Shown here: one piece after another, positions 1-3,692 of the stretch
Layout: each line of letters begins with the position of its first letter
Numbering within the stretch: the stretch's first letter is position 1
Program-made: the position numbers and the translations under genes
Notes under the pieces: generated by a model
What the model saw: the letters and a program-made list of their open reading frames with translations, nothing else
Told to the model about the DNA's origin: nothing
The model's database searches: none
Assembly (NCBI GenBank): GCA_046259385.1
Contig: JBJYWI010000043.1
Coordinates: forward strand, 1-7,476
Length of the DNA: 7,476 nt
Source of the DNA: CAVWDI01 sp046259385
Lineage (GTDB): Bacteria > Chloroflexota > Anaerolineae > Anaerolineales > UBA4823
Reading direction: 5' to 3'

Positions 1-2
1 AA

Positions 3-266
3 TTTAACGAGGCAGTATCATTCGTTGTTTCATGCTCCTCGCAGGATGAAATTGACACCTATTGGGAGAAACTTTCCGCAGTTCCCGAGGCAGAGCAGTG
101 TGGTTGGTTGAAAGATCAATTTGGGGTTTCCTGGCAAATTGTGCCTACTGTGATGAATGAAATGATGGAAAAAGGAACCCGGGAGCAGATCGACCGGGTA
201 ACCCAGGCCTTCTTAAAAATGAAAAAATTTGATATTGCTTCTTTAAGGAAAGCATATGAGGGATAA
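3..266 (+). CDS. PhnB/VOC-family protein (3-demethylubiquinone 3-methyltransferase-like domain), 3' end only
   Basis: This is an open frame from the window edge to TAA at 264-266, so the gene begins upstream and only its last 87 residues are visible. The segment CGWLKDQFGVSWQIVP, followed by a helix-rich tail ending in LRKAYEG, is the hallmark C-terminal half of PhnB-like proteins (Pfam 3-dmu-9_3-mt) of the vicinal-oxygen-chelate/glyoxalase superfamily. The visible part also contains a DEIDTYWEKLS helix that normally precedes it. Members are small cytosolic homodimers of roughly 140-160 residues. The substrate of most is unknown, and despite the family name few are proven methyltransferases. 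A related but broken copy follows directly downstream, which suggests tandem duplication. Family assignment is confident; no specific function is inferred. Confidence 0.85.
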   Translation, partial: FNEAVSFVVSCSSQDEIDTYWEKLSAVPEAEQCGWLKDQFGVSWQIVPTVMNEMMEKGTREQIDRVTQAFLKMKKFDIASLRKAYEG

Positions 267-291
267 AGCAGCGGATCTTACAATTTGATTC

Positions 292-497
292 AAAGGTATC
301 AAGATTTCGTTTGATGATGTCAAGCCGGCAAGCTGAAACAAATGAAGGAAGCAGACCGGTTGTTTAATGCCTTATCCCAAGACGGCGCAGTCGAAATGCC
401 GATCTCAGACCAAATCTGGGGTGACTATTATGGCAGCTTTACGGATAAATTTGGAGTGGGGTGGATAGCGAGTTACAGCCCGCCACATGAAAAATAA
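292..497 (+). pseudogene. frameshifted remnant of a second PhnB/VOC-family gene
   Basis: Two adjacent frames together resemble the C-terminal half of a PhnB protein. Positions 292-324 read KGIKISFDDVK, the edge strand of the domain. From about 342 the frame shifts and reads KEADRLFNALS, then the typical Trp-Gly and TDKFGVGW motifs, ending at TAA 495-497. The two pieces cannot be read in one frame: TGA stops occur in both (286-288 and 315-317 among others), and the N-terminal half of the domain is missing. The piece from ATG 342 would encode only 51 residues, too short for a fold of about 140. It is most simply a decayed tandem paralogue of the gene ending at 266. An assembly indel is possible but would not restore the missing N-terminus. 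Confidence 0.65.
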
Positions 498-539
498 AAT
501 ACGCACAACCTTATATATTTGACAGCGATTTAACTGTTA

Positions 540-575
540 GATTGATATTTTTGAGGCTTCGATTGATATATTTGA
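540..575. repeat. 15-bp direct repeat with 21-bp period
   Basis: GATTGATATTTTTGA at 540-554 recurs as GATTGATATATTTGA at 561-575, with 14 of 15 bases identical. The start-to-start distance is 21 bp, which is two helical turns, so a protein binding both copies would sit on the same DNA face. No third copy is visible. The sequence is AT-rich, so chance similarity is possible. A regulatory role is inference. Confidence 0.4.
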
Positions 576-785
576 TAATGAACAATCAATGTACTCGGGC
601 TGGTATCTGATATTTATTGTATAAAGGAGATCAAATCCTGATGCGCAGCGAAGCGTTTCTATGTGATTTTCCGTTGCAAGCTGCATTTTTAGATCGGACA
701 ATAGTAGAATATATTGAAAACACATGGATGCTATTAGCTTGTCGAACTGTTTGATGGTCATCAATTGGGAAAGGCGCGGTTGGTA

Positions 786-826
786 TTGTTTCTCTGATAG
801 GGCATTGCTAGAATTATCTCAATTCT
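786..826 (+). promoter_or_regulatory. possible sigma70 promoter and operator-like inverted repeat upstream of the MerB-like gene
   Basis: TTGTTT (786-791) and TAGAAT (809-814) are separated by 17 bases, giving a good -10 and a weak -35. Overlapping the -10 is the inverted repeat AGAATT-ATCTC-AATTCT (810-826), with 6-base arms. A repressor dimer bound there would block initiation. A GGAG at 833-836 lies 7 bases before the ATG at 844 and serves as the ribosome binding site. The promoter call rests on sequence match only. Confidence 0.35.
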
Positions 827-843
827 CTGAATGGAGTTGACTT

Positions 844-1590
844 ATGAGCGAAACCATTCTCATGGGGCATGGAAGTCAGTTGACCGAAATCTCTCGCAAG
901 GAATGGGAAGAAGGTCTATCCCATTTCCCTCAGCACAACAAAAACAGGCTCAGCTTTATGTCGGAGGGGCATCACAGGGTTCGGAATTTCGTCGTCAGAG
1001 AGCTTCCCAGGAAGGGTCAGCCCATTCAGCCTGATTTCATCTCGCAGAACCTGGGGCTGCCTCTGGAGCAAGTTAATACCCTGCTGGATGATCTGGAGAA
1101 GAACCTATTTTTCCTTGTTCGAGACCGTCAGGGAGCGGTCTCGTGGGCTTATCCGGTGACTGTTGAGAAAACCCCGTATGACCTGGTTTTCAGTACAGGC
1201 GAACGACTATATGGGGCCTGAGCGGAAGATGCGGTAGCGACGCCCTTCGTGCAAGGGCGATTAAGAGGAGAACAACTCTCGGTTACGATAAACACGGTAT
1301 GTGCGCATTGTGGCACTCCGATGCATATTGAGCTGGACAGCGCTATGCAGTATTGTGTGGCTGAAGAGGGAGCCGAGCCATTGATCTTTCTACCGCAAAT
1401 TAATTGGGAGGCGTTCAGGGAGCCAAACATCATCAACGCGTATTGAAGGAACAGCGTCTTCTTCTGGTCAGAAGAGCATGCCAGGCAGTACCGAACTGAA
1501 GTAAGTCAACTCGATGGATTGTACGAGACCCTGGAACAGAGCGGTATCTCAACACCGATAGTTCAAGGCGCGCTCTTTGGATTCAAGTAG
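844..1590 (+). CDS. MerB-like (alkylmercury lyase family) protein with two in-frame UGA codons; candidate double selenoprotein
   Basis: From ATG 844 (GGAG 7 bases upstream), this frame runs to TAG 1588-1590 and is interrupted only by TGA at codons 126 and 201. Read through, it gives 248 residues, close to MerB-family size. Residues about 50-115 form a winged-helix-like region (QPDFISQNLGLPLEQVNTLL), then a strand segment ending in ERLYGA. Codon 126 is the first UGA, in the context A-U-A-E-D, matching MerB C96-A-L-D99; Asp129 is the Asp99 equivalent. Cys153 in CAHCG matches MerB Cys117. The second UGA, codon 201, follows NIINAY and precedes RNSVFFWSEEHA, matching the MerB segment with Cys159 followed by HFF. 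The tail QLDGLYETLEQ also aligns. In MerB, these cysteines and Asp99 cleave the carbon-mercury bond. UGA at exactly the two catalytic cysteines, each followed by a SECIS-like hairpin, points to selenocysteine. Without recoding, translation would stop after 125 residues. Substrate is unproven; a pseudogene is the alternative. Confidence 0.8.
1219..1221 (+). other. in-frame UGA, proposed selenocysteine codon 1 (MerB Cys96 position)
   Basis: This is codon 126 of the MerB-like frame. The three following residues, A-E-D, keep the spacing to the conserved catalytic aspartate seen in MerB (Cys96 to Asp99). The downstream frame stays open and family-like. TGA works as a normal stop elsewhere in the window (permease end at 6099-6101), so a genome-wide UGA reassignment is unlikely. 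Confidence 0.7.
1241..1259 (+). promoter_or_regulatory. SECIS-like hairpin 1
   Basis: CGCCCTT (1241-1247) pairs perfectly with AAGGGCG (1253-1259) around the loop CGTGC (1248-1252). The stem is 7 bp, five of them G-C. The apical loop begins 27 bases after the UGA ends (26 intervening bases) and has G as its second base followed by U. This fits the bacterial SECIS pattern as I recall it: loop 16-37 nt after UGA, with G in the first two loop positions. The stem lies in codons for TPFVQGR, so part of the pairing could follow from protein constraint. Confidence 0.6.
1444..1446 (+). other. in-frame UGA, proposed selenocysteine codon 2 (MerB Cys159 position)
   Basis: This is codon 201 of the MerB-like frame. 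It would be taken for the stop of a 200-residue protein, but the same frame continues 47 codons with family-like sequence (VFFWSEEHARQY and QLDGLYETLEQ) to TAG 1588-1590. MerB has Cys159 just before its HFF segment, the equivalent place. Confidence 0.65.
1454..1481 (+). promoter_or_regulatory. SECIS-like hairpin 2
   Basis: TTCTTCT (1459-1465) pairs with AGAAGAG (1470-1476), including one U-G pair, around the tetraloop GGTC (1466-1469). Below a single C-C mismatch (1458/1477), four further pairs (1454-1457 with 1478-1481) extend it to 11 bp. The loop starts after 19 intervening bases from the UGA and begins with GGU, as in the Escherichia coli formate dehydrogenase SECIS loop. The coding content (FFWSEEHA) contributes some of the complementarity. 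Confidence 0.6.
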
Positions 1591-1718
1591 TATGCTCGCT
1601 AATTGCGATATGTTCCCGGACTGGGGCTTGCCAGCGCCACAGAAACTGATCCTATTGTAGCGGTAAGATTCAGAGCTATGGCATCGAGAGGACTCAGCGC
1701 TTATTTGTATACGTTACT

Positions 1719-2021
1719 TTGACTCCAGGCAGTACAAATGAATATGTTCTCAAGGCGATCGATGGGACATGGGAAGAAGCTTCCGTTAAAGGTTATCTTA
1801 ATCCAAGGGGCTGGGGTGCTGCGTTGGGTTATCCAGGTATCGTCTTGGATGAAAATGGTGATGAAATTAATGGATACATTTTTTGTTCAGACAAGCTCGG
1901 TGACCTCTGGGATGAACTTGATGAATTTGAAGGTGAGGAATACGAACGTGTTTTGACGAAAGTTAATACCAAAGACAAAAAGGGGGTTGAGGCATATATT
2001 TACACAATCCGAGCGTGTTAA
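1719..2021 (+). CDS. gamma-glutamylcyclotransferase-like (AIG2/GGCT fold) protein with eroded N-terminus
   Basis: The frame ends at TAA 2019-2021 and contains hallmark GGCT-fold segments: GYPGIVLDENGDEINGYIF and LWDELDEFEGEEYERV. Glu71 (counted from TTG 1719) sits in the LDxFEG motif where the family places its catalytic acid. Homology starts before 1719: codons from 1701 read LFVYVTLTPGSTNE, matching the usual N-terminal YGTLxPG strand, but with Val for the conserved Gly. No ATG or GTG lies in frame between the upstream TGA at 1647-1649 and this motif. TTG 1719 would remove the substrate-binding strand; a rare ATT (1668) or ATC (1683) start would keep it. GGCT-fold enzymes release 5-oxoproline from gamma-glutamyl compounds. 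The altered motif and missing start suggest a decaying gene or a sequencing error. Family confident, integrity doubtful. Confidence 0.7.
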   Translation: MTPGSTNEYVLKAIDGTWEEASVKGYLNPRGWGAALGYPGIVLDENGDEINGYIFCSDKLGDLWDELDEFEGEEYERVLTKVNTKDKKGVEAYIYTIRAC

Positions 2022-2154
2022 TTATATAAAAACTTGAATATTCAGTTTCGCTAATAATGGGGGATTGTAAAGATACTACAAGTAATATTCGGTGGCAAGT
2101 TGATCGTGGAAGTAAGAAAAAGGATTCTTAGCGACGTATCCGGTGGTTTTATAC

Positions 2155-2305
2155 GAATAAGGAGGCTGCCCAGTATGGATTACTGTCTTGCTGATCAGAG
2201 CGAAGCATCCGATTGTTTTAGAGCAAGACTCTTCACTTCGTTTCCCTGATCGTGATGTTCCGACAGTGAGACACTACCTTTTGGGACAGCCTCTTTTCGT
2301 TATTC
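2155..2305. mobile_element. imperfect fold-back (MITE-like) element or IS remnant
   Basis: Five complementary blocks occur in mirrored order: GAATAA (2155-2160) with TTATTC (2300-2305); GAGGCTGCCCA (2162-2172) with TGGGACAGCCTC (2282-2293, one extra base); ACTGTC (2182-2187) with GACAGT (2262-2267); GATCAG (2193-2198) with CTGATC (2246-2251); CGAAG (2201-2205) with CTTCG (2236-2240). The core is 132 bp and carries no transposase. Ends of the GAGGCTGTCCCA type resemble terminal repeats of some insertion sequences, so a MITE-like remnant is plausible. No clear target duplication is seen. It ends just beyond the small minus-strand gene at 2310 and could also act as its 3' structure. Confidence 0.4.
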
Positions 2306-2309
2306 TTGA

Positions 2310-2558
2310 TCAGGCTGATTCGGCTTCGGATTCAGTTTCATCAACCTCTTCCCAGAGGTCCCAGCAGGGAGCCATGTGCGTCCACATCCCGGGATTGAAA
2401 CCCCATGGACCCCAGCCGCGCTGATGATGCCATTTATGCTTTCCTCTGCCGTGATGTTCCTTCATAAAGGATTTCATTTGCTTTTTGTCGCCCTTAATCT
2501 CAATGCGGTAACCATCCTCTGTTTCGATCACACGGAATTCGCTTATGATGTTCTCCAT
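2310..2558 (-). CDS. small His/Trp-rich hypothetical protein of the PadR unit
   Basis: The 82-residue frame starts at ATG 2558-2556, where AAAGGAG lies about 8 bases upstream; an in-frame start at 2621 lacks such a site. It ends at TGA 2312-2310. I do not recognise a named family. Residues 1-30 look like a small beta-rich module (SEFRVIETEDGYRIEIKGDK). Residues about 30-65 are rich in His, Trp and Gly (KHKWHHQRGWGPWGFNPGMW). The tail is strongly acidic (EEVDETESEAESA). No signal peptide or membrane segment is visible. The His/Trp-rich stretch resembles the N-terminal extension of the neighbouring PadR protein (RFKPWATGTWGPPGRFNPF), so the two may share a ligand or interact; that is inference. 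It is co-directional with and downstream of the PadR gene. Confidence 0.65.
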   Translation of the reverse strand: MENIISEFRVIETEDGYRIEIKGDKKQMKSFMKEHHGRGKHKWHHQRGWGPWGFNPGMWTHMAPCWDLWEEVDETESEAESA

Positions 2559-2662
2559 TAAATTTACTCCTTTTGTAAAATTTTTATGTTCCTCTTTGGT
2601 TTTTTTGCTAAACTCGCGCAAGTCTAATCACTATTAAATTTGTGTGGATTCGAACCAAGTGT

Positions 2663-2827
2663 TTAAGCGCCTTGCTGATGTTGGATTTTATTCGTATTCA
2701 TCTTTGTCAATCTAAATCTGGCTTCAGCAGCTCCTTTATGTTCGCGAAGGACGAAAGTCCGCCTGCCGTGCCGAATTTTGTAGCTGTGCCCGTCTTCAGC
2801 TGGTGTGGTTTTTATTTCAAACAACAA
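2663..2827 (-). CDS. possible small protein following the PadR gene (TTG start)
   Basis: This frame lies directly after the PadR stop, in the same frame, and ends at TAA 2665-2663. No ATG precedes the conserved-looking part. A TTG at 2827 has AGGA about 8 bases upstream, giving 54 residues beginning LLFEIKTTPAEDGHSYKIR. That start resembles the beginning of the 82-residue protein downstream (SEFRVIETEDGYRIEIKGD), so it may be a diverged or decaying copy of the same small family. The C-terminal part (TKMNTNKIQHQQGA) lacks recognisable features. It could also be noncoding spacer; the remaining 2559-2662 shows no other gene. Confidence 0.3.
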   Translation of the reverse strand: MLFEIKTTPAEDGHSYKIRHGRRTFVLREHKGAAEARFRLTKMNTNKIQHQQGA

Positions 2828-2845
2828 CTTCTCTGTCCTAGGTAC

Positions 2846-3433
2846 TTATTCCTCATTATTTTCTAATTCACCGGAAAGATCGCGCAGGATATTGATGGCT
2901 TCTTCCAGCTTTGGGCGCATTACCTCTTTTAATCGTACAAGTTCTCCTTTTCCAGCATCAGTGAGACGATATATCCTGCGTGTGCGTTTGTTAGGATCTT
3001 CCCAGTCGCCGGCAATCAGCCCGCCGTCTTCCATCAGCGTCAGCAGGGGATAAATTGCCCCGGGATTTGGCCCCCAGTGTCCCTGGGTGCGCTCTTCAAT
3101 TTCGCGCATAATGTCATTTCCGTAGCGCGGCATCTCCGATAAAAGATGCAAAACAATCAATGGTAACAGACCGCCGCCTTTGCTCATCAGGTCGGCTACG
3201 AAAGGATTAAAGCGTCCCGGCGGTCCCCATGTGCCGGTTGCCCAGGGCTTGAAACGGCGCCCACCGAACAACCAGTGATCTTCTGGAGGCGTTCCCAGGA
3301 ATTCTGCAAAATGATCTCGCCATGCCGTGCGCATCTCGCGTTTAAATTGAGCGCGTTCATCTTCATCCATATACTTTTGCTCGTGCCAGCGGTGCCAGAA
3401 ACGGTTGTGATGTCCATGTCGTTTATGTTTCAC
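2846..3433 (-). CDS. PadR-family transcriptional regulator with His/Trp-rich N-terminal extension
   Basis: It encodes 195 residues from GTG 3433-3431, with GGAG 7 bases upstream, to TAA 2848-2846. Residues about 88-163 are a PadR winged helix: GLLPLIVLHLLSEMPRYGNDIM, then PGAIYPLLTLMEDGGLI, and the wing WEDPNKRTRRIYRLTDAGK. A C-terminal helix (about 164-190) would support dimerisation. Typical PadR proteins are about 110-180 residues. The extra N-terminal 85 residues include a His-rich start (KHKRHGHHNRFWHRWHEQ) and a Trp/Pro/Gly-rich linker, which may bind metal or a hydrophobic ligand (inference). PadR proteins usually repress themselves and a neighbouring transporter. The nested palindromes just downstream of its promoter and the divergent permease gene fit that pattern. 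Confidence 0.9.
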   Translation of the reverse strand: MKHKRHGHHNRFWHRWHEQKYMDEDERAQFKREMRTAWRDHFAEFLGTPPEDHWLFGGRRFKPWATGTWGPPGRFNPFVADLMSKGGGLLPLIVLHLLSEMPRYGNDIMREIEERTQGHWGPNPGAIYPLLTLMEDGGLIAGDWEDPNKRTRRIYRLTDAGKGELVRLKEVMRPKLEEAINILRDLSGELENNEE

Positions 3434-3451
3434 TGCAGGTCTCCTGTCAAA

Positions 3452-3480
3452 TTCAACTATATTGAATTCAATAATATTGA
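3452..3480. promoter_or_regulatory. candidate PadR operator: nested palindromes
   Basis: Alternating half-sites lie in a row: TTCAA (3452-3456), TTGAA (3462-3466), TTCAA (3467-3471) and TTGA (3477-3480). They form the perfect palindrome TATTGAATTCAATA (3460-3473), the odd palindrome TCAATAATATTGA (3468-3480) and the spaced pair TTCAA-N5-TTGAA (3452-3466). The cluster sits between the promoter's predicted start point and the PadR GTG, so bound repressor would block transcription. PadR as the ligand is inferred from position. Confidence 0.6.
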
Positions 3481-3485
3481 TACAA

Positions 3486-3513
3486 ATTATACTGGGATTT
3501 AGTGATTTGTCAA
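3486..3513 (-). promoter_or_regulatory. consensus sigma70 promoter for the PadR gene
   Basis: On the minus strand TTGACA (3513-3508) and TATAAT (3491-3486) are both perfect consensus hexamers with a 16-base spacer. Transcription would start near 3479, inside the palindrome cluster and about 45 bases before the GTG start. Confidence 0.75.
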
Positions 3514-3690
3514 GAGGGATTTACCAGGCATATTCTGGCCAGATTCGAGAAGATCCATCAACCAGGGCTGGCTTTTTTGATAGAATTGCGCGATGGATTT
3601 AGCAAACTGGAACGGTTTAAAGGCGATCCGGTTTTCCTGTCTTTGATCCCGGGGAGCAAACCTCAAGATGGTAATTTGAGAAAAATCTGA
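3502..3690 (+). CDS. uncertain 62-codon frame preceding the permease
   Basis: An open frame from GTG 3502 ends at TGA 3688-3690, two bases before the permease ATG. The permease has no strong ribosome binding site of its own, so coupling to an upstream frame would make sense. The product (ending FKGDPVFLSLIPGSKPQDGNLRKI) matches no family I recognise, and it is not a piece of an ABC ATPase. The GTG overlaps the PadR promoter and has only a weak upstream site. It may instead be the untranslated leader of the permease. Confidence 0.25.
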   Translation: MICQEGFTRHILARFEKIHQPGLAFLIELRDGFSKLERFKGDPVFLSLIPGSKPQDGNLRKI

Positions 3691-3692
3691 GC

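Larger units (their letters stand above)
498..843. other. AT-rich intergenic stretch without a convincing gene
   Basis: This is about 345 bases between the PhnB remnant and the MerB-like gene. A 75-codon frame on the minus strand (764-537) has no recognisable family and no clear ribosome binding site. A 37-codon plus-strand frame at 641-754 has an AAGGAG at 624-629, 11 bases before its ATG, but its product is not recognisable; I do not call it a gene. The stretch contains a 15-bp direct repeat near 540-575 and a possible promoter with an overlapping inverted repeat at 786-826. Confidence 0.5.

Noticed and set aside
641..754. 37-codon plus-strand frame with AAGGAG upstream
   Set aside because: The spacing of 11 bases is long and the product shows no recognisable feature, so the Shine-Dalgarno-like match alone is not enough.
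537..764. 75-codon minus-strand frame
   Set aside because: No family resemblance and no ribosome binding site; part of its repetitive end is simply the 15-bp direct repeat read in reverse.
844..1221. A 125-residue protein ending at the first TGA, with a separate 65-codon gene starting at GTG 1249
   Set aside because: Both pieces plus a third (1447-1590) are one frame and together match one MerB-like protein. The GTG at 1249 lies inside the conserved TPFVQGR segment and has no ribosome binding site.
1149..1436. 95-codon minus-strand frame opposite the MerB-like gene
   Set aside because: It is a shadow of the plus-strand coding frame, with no family features.
844..1590. Genome-wide UGA reassignment (Trp or Gly code)
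   Set aside because: UGA ends the 802-residue permease at its natural C-terminus and also ends a small gene. Neither the permease, the PadR gene nor the aminotransferase has an internal UGA.
2735..2755. GGAC-GAAA-GTCC hairpin considered as part of a structured RNA
   Set aside because: Only a 4-bp stem with a GNRA-type loop and no further conserved structure around it.
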